From CAMTWZ01 sp041749075 (GTDB lineage: Bacteria > Bacteroidota > Rhodothermia > Balneolales > HLUCCA01): DNA of 64,000 nt. The notes beneath the pieces are model-generated. The model was given only the letters and a program-made list of their open reading frames with translations, was not told where the DNA came from and made no database searches. The stretch lies in the NCBI GenBank assembly GCA_041749075.1, contig JBGTBY010000034.1:53025-117024 (forward strand), written 5' to 3'. The position numbers were made by a program, and so were the translations under genes. Shown one piece after another: positions 15,413-24,729 of this stretch (the first letter of the stretch is position 1; each line of letters starts with the position of its first letter).

Positions 15413-15976
15413 TCACAATTCCGAAACCCCGCCCGAAACAATGAATTTCATGACCTCGCCGGCGTTGAGTTTCACGGGTTTCACCTGGTCTTTCGGCACG
15501 ATGAACATCTCCCCCGAAAAGTTATAGGAGTGCGGAAAATACACCGCCACCTTATCGTATTCGCCCAAAACGGTGAGGTCGTCTTCGGTCAAGAATCCCA
15601 ACTTATACACATTCGTCTCAGGATTCATCAACACCAATACCGGCTTGTTGAACTTCTTTTCTTTGCCCACAAATGCCGAAAAAAGATCCGAAAACGCGGA
15701 ATAGACCACATTCAGGATGGGGATTTTCATGATGGTGGCTCGGAAAAACGACTTTAGTGGATTCGCTAAGATGGTCTGACCGAAATACCCGACCATGATC
15801 AGAAACAAGATGATGACAAGCAATCCGATTCCGGGAAAATCCAGTTGCAGGTACACCAGTACCCCGCTTAAAATGTTGTCGAGAAAGTCGAATACGATAT
15901 AAATGATGTACACGGTGACCGCCATCGGGGCGATGTATAAGATTCCCTGCAGCAAGTATTTGAAAATTCGATTCAT
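15413..15976 (-). CDS. DUF502 family membrane protein
   Basis: A 187-residue protein. It has two N-terminal transmembrane helices (about 8-32 and 48-70) followed by a soluble domain with VYSAFSDLFSAF, KPVLVLMNPETN and a VYFPHSYNFSGEMFIVPKDQV region, all typical of DUF502. Function is unknown. It is the last gene of a five-gene minus-strand run and starts 3 nt after the FAD-protein stop. Confidence 0.88.
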   Translation of the reverse strand: MNRIFKYLLQGILYIAPMAVTVYIIYIVFDFLDNILSGVLVYLQLDFPGIGLLVIILFLIMVGYFGQTILANPLKSFFRATIMKIPILNVVYSAFSDLFSAFVGKEKKFNKPVLVLMNPETNVYKLGFLTEDDLTVLGEYDKVAVYFPHSYNFSGEMFIVPKDQVKPVKLNAGEVMKFIVSGGVSEL

Positions 15977-15979
15977 GAC

Positions 15980-17521
15980 TTAAGATACTTTGTTCGCGAC
16001 ATGGATGCCATCCATCGCGGCGCTCATAATGCCGCCCGCGTAGCCCGCACCCTCGCCACATGGATATAGTCCGCGGATGCGAACATGTTCCAACGTCTCT
16101 GCATCACGCGGTATGGTCACAGACGAAGATGTCCGCGTCTCCGGCGCATGCACCACGGCGTCGTTCGTCATGTAACCCTTCATCGCCCGACCAAATTCAC
16201 GAAATCCGTCTTTCAACGCGGTATGGATGAATCCCGGCAACACGCTCCCAAGCTCAACCGACGTGATTCCCGGCGCATAGGATGAATCAGGTAACGAGCC
16301 GGACACCTTTCCTGCCACGAAATCCTCCAGTCGTTGCGCGGGTGCCACTTGCGTGCGTCCACCCTCCAACCAAGCTTTATGCTCGATCGCGCGCTGAAAT
16401 TCCATGGCGGCAAGTGGACCATACGAGCTGAATTCCTTGAAATCCTCCGGCCGCAATTCCACCACGATTCCGGAATTCGCCGTGCTTCTGGCCCGCTTCG
16501 ACGACGACCAACCATTCGTCACAATCTCCTCCGGTGCCGTCGCACACGGCGCCACCACACCTCCCGGACACATGCAAAAGGAATACACACCCCGCCCATT
16601 CACCTGTCGAACAATGCTGTATGGGGATGGGGGCAAGTACTGGCTGCGGACCTCGCAATGATATTGGATCGAATCGATCAGCGCCTGCGGATGCTCCACT
16701 CTCACACCAATCGACAGAGGTTTCAGCTCGATTTCGATTCCGCGACGATGCAACAGCTCGAAGATATCCCGCGCGGAATGTCCCGTTGCCAAAATCACAT
16801 GTTTCGCTTTCACCGGACCATTTGTGGTCTCGACGCCGATAATTCTGTCTCCATCCAATAGGAAATCCGTGACCCGCGTGTTGAACCGCACCTCGCCGCC
16901 ATGCTCCAATATGTAATTCCGCATGTTGGCGATAATGGCAGGTAATTTATTGGTGCCGATATGAGGGTGCGCATCGGCCAAAATCTCCCTCACCGCACCG
17001 AAAGCGACCAACGTTTCGAGGATGTCGCGGATGTTTCCCCGCTTTTTCGAGCGGGTGTATAACTTTCCATCCGAATAGGTGCCCGCGCCGCCTTCGCCGA
17101 AACAGTAGTTTGAATCCGGATTCACAATGTGCTTCACATTAATCCCTTTCAGATCCACGATGCGGTCTTTCACATTCTTTCCGCGCTCGAGAATCACAGG
17201 TTTTTTTCCATTGCGGATGAGTTGCAGCGCCGCGAACAGCCCCGCCGGACCCATTCCGATCACGATCACCTCTTCTGAATTCGACACATCGGGCGCATCG
17301 GGAGGAACAATCGGACGCTCCACAAACGACTCTTTAACATAGGCGTTCACGCGCAATTGCACGAAAACGGTGCGTTGCCGGGCATCGATCGAGCGGTTCA
17401 GAATCTCGACATGACTCAAATCCTTTATCGAAATTCCAGCCTTGCGCGCCACGGCTTGGTTCAGCTCGGCCGGCTCGTTCGCGATCTCCGGAAGCAACCG
17501 AAGCGTGAGTTCTTTCACCAT
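15980..17521 (-). CDS. FAD-dependent dehydrogenase (COG2509 type)
   Basis: A 513-residue flavoprotein. An N-terminal domain of about 80 residues precedes the FAD dinucleotide fold with VIGMGPAGLFAALQL. Further blocks are CFGEGGAGTYSDGKLYTR, ILATGHSARD, YSFCMCPGGVV and a closing LYPCGEGAGYAGGIMSAA that completes the FAD site. The family is uncharacterised but widespread. The Met at 17521 is chosen, one base after the SDR stop; an upstream Met lies within the SDR gene. Confidence 0.85.
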   Translation of the reverse strand: MVKELTLRLLPEIANEPAELNQAVARKAGISIKDLSHVEILNRSIDARQRTVFVQLRVNAYVKESFVERPIVPPDAPDVSNSEEVIVIGMGPAGLFAALQLIRNGKKPVILERGKNVKDRIVDLKGINVKHIVNPDSNYCFGEGGAGTYSDGKLYTRSKKRGNIRDILETLVAFGAVREILADAHPHIGTNKLPAIIANMRNYILEHGGEVRFNTRVTDFLLDGDRIIGVETTNGPVKAKHVILATGHSARDIFELLHRRGIEIELKPLSIGVRVEHPQALIDSIQYHCEVRSQYLPPSPYSIVRQVNGRGVYSFCMCPGGVVAPCATAPEEIVTNGWSSSKRARSTANSGIVVELRPEDFKEFSSYGPLAAMEFQRAIEHKAWLEGGRTQVAPAQRLEDFVAGKVSGSLPDSSYAPGITSVELGSVLPGFIHTALKDGFREFGRAMKGYMTNDAVVHAPETRTSSSVTIPRDAETLEHVRIRGLYPCGEGAGYAGGIMSAAMDGIHVANKVS

Positions 17522-17522
17522 C

Positions 17523-18299
17523 TCAGTTCTTTTTTCCTTGGATGAAGCGGGCGATGCGGAGCACAACTCCACGTGGCGAAAAACGGACGGAATTGGCCAG
17601 TACGGTGTTCAAAAACCCATGAATAGCGACTCGTTTTCGGCGCATCATGGATGTATAGCCATATTCCGCGACATCTTTGGATGTGGGAAGTGTTCGTCCG
17701 TCGAAGATGCGACTACCATTCAAATTCGCGCGTTCTTGGAATTCGCTACGCGTGGCGCCGGGACATAATGCCGTTACCGTGACGCCCGTGCCTTCAAGTT
17801 CAACAGAAATCGCTTCGCTGAAATGCAGAACAAAGGATTTCGTGGCATAATAGACACTCATGAAGGGGCCGGGTTGGAAGGCCGCGGTGGACGCAACATT
17901 CAAAATCTTACCCGATTTTTGGTCGACCATGCCGGGCAGGAAGCGATGTGTGAGGTCGACCAACGACGCGATGTTCACCGCGATCATGTCGAGCTGGTGC
18001 TGCCGGTCGAGTTCGTGGAAGGGTCCGTAATCGCCGAACCCCGCATTGTTCACGAGGTGTTCCACAACGATGCCGGATTGTGCACAAAACTCGTGGATAA
18101 GTCGCGGGGCATCGGGCTTTGAAAGGTCTGCGACGAAGACTTTCGCATCGACACCATATTGCGTGCTGAGTTCGGACGCCAATTCACGCAGCGCCGCCTC
18201 GTTGCGGGCCACGAGCACAAGGTTGTGGTTGTGGGAGGCGAAAACACGCGCCAGCTCGAGTCCGATTCCGGCCGATGCGCCGGTGATGAGGGTATGCAT
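17523..18299 (-). CDS. Short-chain dehydrogenase/reductase
   Basis: A 258-residue classical SDR with the cofactor motif TGASAGIG, the structural NNAG, a catalytic Ser in NVASTAAF and the YxxxK as YYATK. The C-terminus is basic. The motif pattern and tail resemble the DltE/YqjQ-like subgroup of unknown substrate. The Met at 18299 places the TGxxxGIG motif at residue 6. Four bases separate it from the upstream metalloprotease-propeller gene. Confidence 0.87.
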   Translation of the reverse strand: MHTLITGASAGIGLELARVFASHNHNLVLVARNEAALRELASELSTQYGVDAKVFVADLSKPDAPRLIHEFCAQSGIVVEHLVNNAGFGDYGPFHELDRQHQLDMIAVNIASLVDLTHRFLPGMVDQKSGKILNVASTAAFQPGPFMSVYYATKSFVLHFSEAISVELEGTGVTVTALCPGATRSEFQERANLNGSRIFDGRTLPTSKDVAEYGYTSMMRRKRVAIHGFLNTVLANSVRFSPRGVVLRIARFIQGKKN

Positions 18300-18303
18300 A
18301 GGA

Positions 18304-20961
18304 TTAAAACCCAGTGATGAATACAACGTCGTTCGAGGCAGGCTCCCAAGCCAAGCCGGCTCCGATGTCCAATCCGAAATTCCCGATGCGGGTTTTAAAT
18401 CGTAGTCCGCCGCCGATCACGGTTGCCGGATCTGACGCGGGACCGGAGAATGCCATCACGGTTTTTGTGAACAGCACACCATAAAAGCGTTCGGAATAGA
18501 ACGGCATCAACGGCCACTTCGTGTCGGGATGAGATAGCGGAAACGCATAACGCGCACCCAAAGCCCCTGCTGTATTTACCGATGGATCCACCACTTGATT
18601 TGCAAAAAAGTGGTTGGTCAATGCCTCATCCATCGCATAATAGCCACGGTTCTGTGTATAAATCTCTGCTTCCAAGCGGAGGCTGAGCGGAGTATATACA
18701 TACATGATTCCACGGGCTGCTCGGACAGGATCAACCGTTGGTAAGGTAGTTGTAAATCGACGATTATAGGTTAGATCCGCATCCGCATCCCCATAGAAAA
18801 AGAGTCCGGAGGTGGGCTGCGGATCGCGAAGGTGCTGGCGCAAGCGATGTGAGTAAATGGTGGAAACGCCTACATACCATGCGTCGAATTCCAATCCGGC
18901 CAAAAGGTCCCGTTGGAAGATCGTAGACCGATATCCGAAAAACGGTTTTACCTGTAGCAGGCTTAAGCGCGCATCCCCATCCAGATAGCGATTGAAGGTG
19001 GCTTCGATTTGGTTCGAGGTTTCATAGCCGTAATAGGGCGCATCCCATTTTTCGTTTGGACCAATGATGGTTTTGGATGTCCGTAGGGTGATGGATGGAT
19101 AGATGCCGGCGTATGTGTAGGCCGCATCATAAAAGATCTCGCCTGTTCCATAGCCGAGATACAGATCATAGGCGTGGCGACGAAGCACATCCCCGCTGGA
19201 AAAAATGACCCCCCCCGACGCCCGGTTAAACGTCGGTAGCCAGAGCCGTGGCCGCAACCAGTCGGTGGCAGACTTATATGGCGCCGTGCTCCATCCTTCG
19301 GTCGGCGTGTCGGAACCAAGCCTCATCGGCTCGGGGTGTTGCATATACCCTTTCGTCCAAATTTCACGCGGGATTTCCGTCTTGGTGGCATCATTCCGTG
19401 GTATGACATTCAGCTCGGACCAATCGCCATGCATCGAGATGTATGCATATCGACTTCCATCCGGCGAAATCGATCCTTCCAGTGCGCCACCGGGCTCGTT
19501 TGTGATCCTGAACAAACGGTCGTTCTCATAGTCATACTCATAAACCTGCAACGTTTGATCGAAGTCTGAGGTGAGCATCAATCGAAGCCCATCTGCGCTC
19601 CAGTTCGCGTCCAACACCGAGGCCATCGGAAAGCTGATGTCCGGTGTCAACGACAAAATCAGGGCTTCTTGCTTGGGGTAAATCAGCCAAACGGCTTGCA
19701 TGCCGCCTTTTCGCGCAATTACGGCTTGAATGGACGCAAACACCGGATTCGGAAGAACCCATTGCTTGGATTGGTCGACAGGTTCAAACCCGATTAGGGT
19801 ATCGGGCGTCTGCACCACGCGATGTTTTCCTTCGACGAGATCGGCGCGGGACCAGGTTTCCAGATCCAACGTGTGACTGATGAGCTGCGCTTGGCCATCG
19901 TAGCGCGGATGCGGACGATACCGACTGAAAATGGCCGTTCTGCGGTCGTTCGTCAACGAGTAGAAGGAATCTTCGGTGAGGCGGGCTTCGTGTCGGAAAT
20001 GGGTTTCGCCGGAGGTCACATCCGTCTCATAAAATCCGGGTCGCATGCGATACCCGGTGCGAATAGATAGAATGCGATTGTCGTCGAGCCATAATGGCCG
20101 CGAAATTTGCTCTCCATGCGTTGAGAAGGCACTTTCGCCACCCATTTTTGCACGATAGCCTTTTTCGATGTCCCACGACCAATCGCCGAGTGTACGCTTC
20201 ATCTGAAATCCGAATCCGAAAAATGGCCAAGCGGCTTGCGAACGGACGAGGTGCTTCACCTTTTCTTCGCCATACGTGTCAATCAAGTACGTGCTGAACT
20301 GCGCACCACCGATGTAATGGCGATCACCCGGATAGGTAGCGCCAGACGGCATGATGGACGACCACACCCCCCATCCGTTGTACTGCAAATTGAAATAGGG
20401 GTAATTCAAGCGGCCCGAATAACCTGGCTCCAACGACGATTCATAATGAACGGCTAAGCCTTCCAAGATTCCGAATGGAGTCGTGAAATGCATGCCGCGT
20501 CCCGCATCCGGTGAAAAAATGCTAAGAAAAGCCGGGACGCTATAAGGCGGAATGGCGTTGATGTGAGCCGCATGCACCAATTCGTGAGGCAACATGGCTT
20601 CTAACCAGGTACCGGATCGCGGATTGATATAATACCCCTTCACCGGCGCGGTATTGAACTCGATGCGATAGGGAAATACCGTCACATATCCGTTTCCGGC
20701 GTGTGAATACGGATCGATCACGACAGGAAGATTGTCGATGTCGGATCCGAACATGGCCGTTGTGGATTCCACCTGTGATTCCAAAATCTTAGCCGTCGCC
20801 CAAGCGATGGAATCGGTGCCTTCGGGATACAAGATTCGGAAATGCTCTGTTTTCAACTCCATCCATTTGGCAGACGGACGTTGGATGGTTGGATGAAATT
20901 GAGCGATCGTCACGATCGGCAAAACCAAAAACCAGCAAATAAAGAGATAGAAACGCATCAT
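18304..20961 (-). CDS. Outer-membrane metalloprotease/beta-propeller/beta-barrel fusion protein
   Basis: An 885-residue exported protein with signal peptide (start MMRFYLFICWFLVLPIVTIA). Residues about 25-270 look like a peptidase-MA-type Zn protease with an HExxH-like HELVH in LPHELVHAAH and a later Glu in LEGLAVHYE. The middle (about 280-560) has TolB/WD40-like propeller repeats (NWSADGLRLM, SPDGSRYAYIS). The last 300 or so residues alternate aromatic beta-strands and end in Phe, as in outer-membrane barrels. Its start overlaps the hemolysin III-like stop. The barrel call is inferred from pattern only. Confidence 0.75.
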   Translation of the reverse strand: MMRFYLFICWFLVLPIVTIAQFHPTIQRPSAKWMELKTEHFRILYPEGTDSIAWATAKILESQVESTTAMFGSDIDNLPVVIDPYSHAGNGYVTVFPYRIEFNTAPVKGYYINPRSGTWLEAMLPHELVHAAHINAIPPYSVPAFLSIFSPDAGRGMHFTTPFGILEGLAVHYESSLEPGYSGRLNYPYFNLQYNGWGVWSSIMPSGATYPGDRHYIGGAQFSTYLIDTYGEEKVKHLVRSQAAWPFFGFGFQMKRTLGDWSWDIEKGYRAKMGGESAFSTHGEQISRPLWLDDNRILSIRTGYRMRPGFYETDVTSGETHFRHEARLTEDSFYSLTNDRRTAIFSRYRPHPRYDGQAQLISHTLDLETWSRADLVEGKHRVVQTPDTLIGFEPVDQSKQWVLPNPVFASIQAVIARKGGMQAVWLIYPKQEALILSLTPDISFPMASVLDANWSADGLRLMLTSDFDQTLQVYEYDYENDRLFRITNEPGGALEGSISPDGSRYAYISMHGDWSELNVIPRNDATKTEIPREIWTKGYMQHPEPMRLGSDTPTEGWSTAPYKSATDWLRPRLWLPTFNRASGGVIFSSGDVLRRHAYDLYLGYGTGEIFYDAAYTYAGIYPSITLRTSKTIIGPNEKWDAPYYGYETSNQIEATFNRYLDGDARLSLLQVKPFFGYRSTIFQRDLLAGLEFDAWYVGVSTIYSHRLRQHLRDPQPTSGLFFYGDADADLTYNRRFTTTLPTVDPVRAARGIMYVYTPLSLRLEAEIYTQNRGYYAMDEALTNHFFANQVVDPSVNTAGALGARYAFPLSHPDTKWPLMPFYSERFYGVLFTKTVMAFSGPASDPATVIGGGLRFKTRIGNFGLDIGAGLAWEPASNDVVFITGF

Positions 20962-21608
20962 AATAAGGGTACCAAGGTCTTATAAATCGTGAAGTAATGG
21001 GAGAACGCGCCACCAAGCACAAACAGATGCCAGAGTTCGTGGAAGCCGAAATAAGCAGGAAAAAAGTTGGGTTTTTTGAGTCCGTAAACCACGGCTCCGA
21101 CCGTATAAAACACGCCGCCAGCAGCGATGCCGATGATCATATCGGGTCCGTGGGCGTGGTATAATTCGGGCATCAGCAGAACCGCCATCCAGCCCATCCC
21201 CAAATAAATGATCAGATTGACCCAGTTCGGGGCCGACATCCACATTAATTTCTGGATCCATCCCAAAAGCAATAACACCCAAGCGGTGATGAGAATCGCA
21301 TAACCGGTGCTATTCGGAAGGGCGATGAGGCAAAACGGCGTGTAGGTGGCCGCGATGAGCAAATAAATGCACATATGATCGAGGCGGCGCCATAAGAAAA
21401 TCCGTTGTGTGGATTTCTTGACGCTATGATAAATGCCGCTCACGGCCAGCATGGTCGTGATGCCGAACACAAAAATGCCGATCTCCCAGGATGGATGCTG
21501 TGCGAGCAACATCACGCCCAATAGCAAGGCCACAGCCGAGCCGATGAGGTGGGAAAGGGCGTTGAAGGGGTCGCGAAACCCCCAGAGAGGGATTGTTAAG
21601 GGTTGCAA
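20958..21608 (-). CDS. Hemolysin III / PAQR-like membrane protein
   Basis: A 216-residue, seven-helix membrane protein of the YqfA/hemolysin III family. Signatures are NALSHLIGSAVA, GIYHSVKKSTQRIFLWRRLD, and the C-terminal FGFHELWHLFVLGGAFSHY with conserved His residues. The only plausible start is TTG at 21608; an in-frame TAA lies nine bases upstream. It heads the five-gene run continuing with the metalloprotease fusion, SDR, FAD protein and DUF502. Confidence 0.88.
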   Translation of the reverse strand: MQPLTIPLWGFRDPFNALSHLIGSAVALLLGVMLLAQHPSWEIGIFVFGITTMLAVSGIYHSVKKSTQRIFLWRRLDHMCIYLLIAATYTPFCLIALPNSTGYAILITAWVLLLLGWIQKLMWMSAPNWVNLIIYLGMGWMAVLLMPELYHAHGPDMIIGIAAGGVFYTVGAVVYGLKKPNFFPAYFGFHELWHLFVLGGAFSHYFTIYKTLVPLL

Positions 21609-21669
21609 AAAGCCTTAGGATTTTGAAGGTGAACGGATAACTTCCGCCTCTACATCACCTGAAAATACC

Positions 21670-24210
21670 ATGAAACCACTCCTTAGTCTGCTTTTTTCGT
21701 TTGTTTTCCTTGCATCGGCGCATGCGCAAACCCAATTATCCTATTATCTGCCGGATGGAGTAAGCTATGACTCGTCCATTCCGGTTCATGTGCCCGGCGA
21801 TCGCCACATCCATCATCATGAATTGATCGCGTATTTAAAGGCGGTGGATGCGGTATCGGACCGCATCACGATGACGCAAACCGGTGAAACGCATGGCGGA
21901 CGTCCGTTGTATTTGCTGACGGTGACATCGCCCGAAAATCATGCAAGAATCGAGGACATCCGCAAGCAACATGTCTCGATGTCCGCGCCGACAGAGACTT
22001 CTCCTGTTGTGGTTTGGATGGGGTATTCGGTGCATGGAAATGAAGCGAGTGGAACCAATGCCGTGCCCTTAGTCGTGTATCACTTGGCCGCGGCGCAAGG
22101 TGAGGAAATCGAAACCATGCTCAAAAACATGGTGATCATCATCGAACCGAGCATCAATCCGGATGGGTTGGACCGTTTCGCGCATTGGACGAACACCTTG
22201 AAAGGTCGCAATCCCTCGAGCGACCCGAACGACCGTGAGCATGGTGAAACCTGGCCAGGTGGACGCACCAATTATTACAGTTTTGATTTGAACCGCGATT
22301 GGATGCCGGTACAACAGCCCGAAAGTCGTGCGCGGCTGCGGAATTATCATTTATGGAAACCGAATGTGGTGACGGATCATCACGAAATGGGCACCGGCTC
22401 GACCTTCTTTTTTCAGCCGGGAATTCCGAGCCGGAATTTCCCATTATCTCCCGCGCGCGGATTCGAACTAACATCCAAAATCGGCGAAGTCCACGCCCAA
22501 TATTTGAACAAAATCGGAAGCCTGTATTACACCAAAGAAAGCTTCGATGATTTTTATATCGGAAAAGGGTCTACCTATCCCGACATCAATGGCGCGGTCG
22601 GAATCCTGTTCGAACAGGCGAGCAGCCGTGGAATGAAGCAAGACAGTGAGCATGGAATGGTCACCTTCCCGTTCACCATCAAAAACCAGTTTACCACAAC
22701 GTTATCCACACTGAAAGCCTCGTATGATTTGCGGATGGAGTTGCTCACGCATCAGCGCGATGTGGTGAATGGCGCGAGTCGTGAAGCGGCCTCGAACACC
22801 GTGAAAGCGTATGTGTTCGGCGACAAGCACGATCCGGCGCGGGTATGGCATTTGCTCGACATGTTGAACCATCACGACATCAAGGTGTATGGCTTGGCTC
22901 GAAACACGACCGTGGATGGAAAAACGTTCGAATCCGGATCCTCTTTCGTGGTGCCGCTCGACCAACCTCAGCATCGCCTCATCCGCGGATTTTTCGAAAC
23001 CATCACCACATTTCAAGACAGCTTGTTTTATGATGTGAGTTCCTGGACGTTGCCCATCGCGTTCAATCTGGAGTATTCGGGACTCGCGGCGCGCTCGTTC
23101 ACATCTGGATTATTGGGCGGAGAAGTCGGCACTCCCGCATTTCCGAAAGGAAGCGTAATCGGAGGATTTTCGGAATACGCCTATGTCTTCGAATGGGACA
23201 GTTATTATGCTCCGCGTGCGCTGAACCGCCTGCTGGAGGCCGGTTTTCGCGTGAAAGTGGCCACAAAAGAATTCACACTTCCGTTGGCGGATGCATCCGT
23301 CAAAACATTCACCTACGGCACCATTTTGGTCGCCTTGGGTACGCAGGACAACCCCGGACGCGTGCACGCCATCATGGAATCCATCGCCACGAACGACGCC
23401 GTTCAGGTATATGCCGTGAACACGGGCTTGGCGCAGGGCGGAATCGACCTCGGTAGTCCGAGCTTCGAAACCTTGAAGAAACAAGAGGTGGCGATGCTCA
23501 CCGGAGACGGCGTTGCCGGAAATGATGCGGGCGAAATCTGGCATCAGTTGGATGTGAGATGGGGAATGGAAATGACCCAGTTGGATGTGGATGTGTTCAA
23601 CCGCGTGTCGCTGGACCGCTACACGACGATCATCCTGGCTTCCGGTTCATATGGCAACATGAGTTCGGGCGCGGTGGAAAAACTCAAACAATGGGTTTCG
23701 GCAGGCGGCACTTTGGTGGTGTATCGGTCGGCTGTGAGCTGGGCGATACGTCAGGGGTTGGTCGCGGCGAAGTCGGTGGAATCGGAACCGAAAGACGACA
23801 AAAGCATGCGCCCATATGAAAGCGCAAGTTCGGAAATGGGCGCTCAGCGGATCGGAGGAAGCATTTTCCAGACCACCATCGACCCCACGCATCCTCTCTT
23901 TTACGGATACCGCAATGCCACCCTCGCGACGTTCAGAAACACCGAGCTGATGCTCGAACTTCCGTCCAATTCGTTTGCCGCGCCGATGCGCTACACCTCC
24001 GAGCCGCTATTGAGCGGGTACATCTCGAAGCCGCAATTGGCCCGGCTGAAGAATACCGCGGCCATCGTCGTTGGTGGACAGGGCAGCGGACGAGTCATCG
24101 CCGCGACGGATAACCCCGTGTTCCGCGCGTTCTGGTTCGGCACTGACAAACTATTGGCCAACGCGATCTTCTTCGGTCACACCATCAGCGGGTCGACAAT
24201 CGCGCGTTGA
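21670..24210 (+). CDS. Secreted M14 family zinc carboxypeptidase
   Basis: An 846-residue exported protein with a signal peptide (MKPLLSLLFSFVFLASAHA then QTQ). The M14 catalytic domain occupies about residues 50-340, with Zn ligands in SVHGNEASG (HxxE) and TDHHEMG (His), the DLNRDW substrate region, and a likely catalytic Glu in ILFEQASSRG. The remaining 500 residues form a long C-terminal region with a glutamine-amidotransferase-like pattern (LASGSYGNMSSGAVEKLK). Homologues of this size are typical of Bacteroidota-related groups. The 3' end overlaps DUF971 by 26 nt. Confidence 0.88.
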   Translation: MKPLLSLLFSFVFLASAHAQTQLSYYLPDGVSYDSSIPVHVPGDRHIHHHELIAYLKAVDAVSDRITMTQTGETHGGRPLYLLTVTSPENHARIEDIRKQHVSMSAPTETSPVVVWMGYSVHGNEASGTNAVPLVVYHLAAAQGEEIETMLKNMVIIIEPSINPDGLDRFAHWTNTLKGRNPSSDPNDREHGETWPGGRTNYYSFDLNRDWMPVQQPESRARLRNYHLWKPNVVTDHHEMGTGSTFFFQPGIPSRNFPLSPARGFELTSKIGEVHAQYLNKIGSLYYTKESFDDFYIGKGSTYPDINGAVGILFEQASSRGMKQDSEHGMVTFPFTIKNQFTTTLSTLKASYDLRMELLTHQRDVVNGASREAASNTVKAYVFGDKHDPARVWHLLDMLNHHDIKVYGLARNTTVDGKTFESGSSFVVPLDQPQHRLIRGFFETITTFQDSLFYDVSSWTLPIAFNLEYSGLAARSFTSGLLGGEVGTPAFPKGSVIGGFSEYAYVFEWDSYYAPRALNRLLEAGFRVKVATKEFTLPLADASVKTFTYGTILVALGTQDNPGRVHAIMESIATNDAVQVYAVNTGLAQGGIDLGSPSFETLKKQEVAMLTGDGVAGNDAGEIWHQLDVRWGMEMTQLDVDVFNRVSLDRYTTIILASGSYGNMSSGAVEKLKQWVSAGGTLVVYRSAVSWAIRQGLVAAKSVESEPKDDKSMRPYESASSEMGAQRIGGSIFQTTIDPTHPLFYGYRNATLATFRNTELMLELPSNSFAAPMRYTSEPLLSGYISKPQLARLKNTAAIVVGGQGSGRVIAATDNPVFRAFWFGTDKLLANAIFFGHTISGSTIAR

Positions 24211-24526
24211 GGAACTCCGCCCAGCTCCGGATCGTGTCGATGCGATACAATCCGGAGTTGTGGCCGTCTTCCCAGGTGAATTGCAACGCATAGGTGCCGA
24301 TCGGGGTGATCGCGCGCACAGTGCGGATTTTGTGCGGCGTTTCGAGGAAGATCTCGGGGTCGATGGGGACGCCCATAAGTTCGTGTCCGCCACGGCACAT
24401 CACGCAGGGGCAGGCCCGACGCAATGAATCGAGCGGGAGCGCGGCAGAAAGGCCGTCGGCAAACGACAGCGACAGGGTCTGGGCCTCTTTTTCGACGGTG
24501 ATGGAGGTGAGTGCGGGCATGGACAA
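24185..24526 (-). CDS. DUF971 / GBBH-like N-terminal domain protein
   Basis: A 113-residue single-domain protein. Typical features are LPLDSLRRACPCVMCRG with a Cys-rich knuckle, then a C-terminal IGTYALQFTWEDGHNSGLYRIDTIR. This small domain also occurs fused to gamma-butyrobetaine hydroxylase and beside Fe-S proteins of the Mrp/ApbC group. A stand-alone role is not established. An ATG at 24520 is an alternative start. The 24527-24729 gap to rmuC contains no gene I can support. Confidence 0.85.
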   Translation of the reverse strand: MSMPALTSITVEKEAQTLSLSFADGLSAALPLDSLRRACPCVMCRGGHELMGVPIDPEIFLETPHKIRTVRAITPIGTYALQFTWEDGHNSGLYRIDTIRSWAEFLNARLSTR

Positions 24527-24729
24527 AGGGAAAGAAGAATAAAGGGGGTGGAAATAAGTGATACTTGCGGACAGCGGTACTTAACAAGCCGTTAGGACGT
24601 GCTAAGTATAATATTTACAGTAAAAAATCTCCGAAATCGTTACGAAATCTGTGCACGGAAAATTAACCATTTCTCATGGAATTCCGACCGGTGACGTATT
24701 CTGTCACGGCCATTTCCTACCTTCCAATC

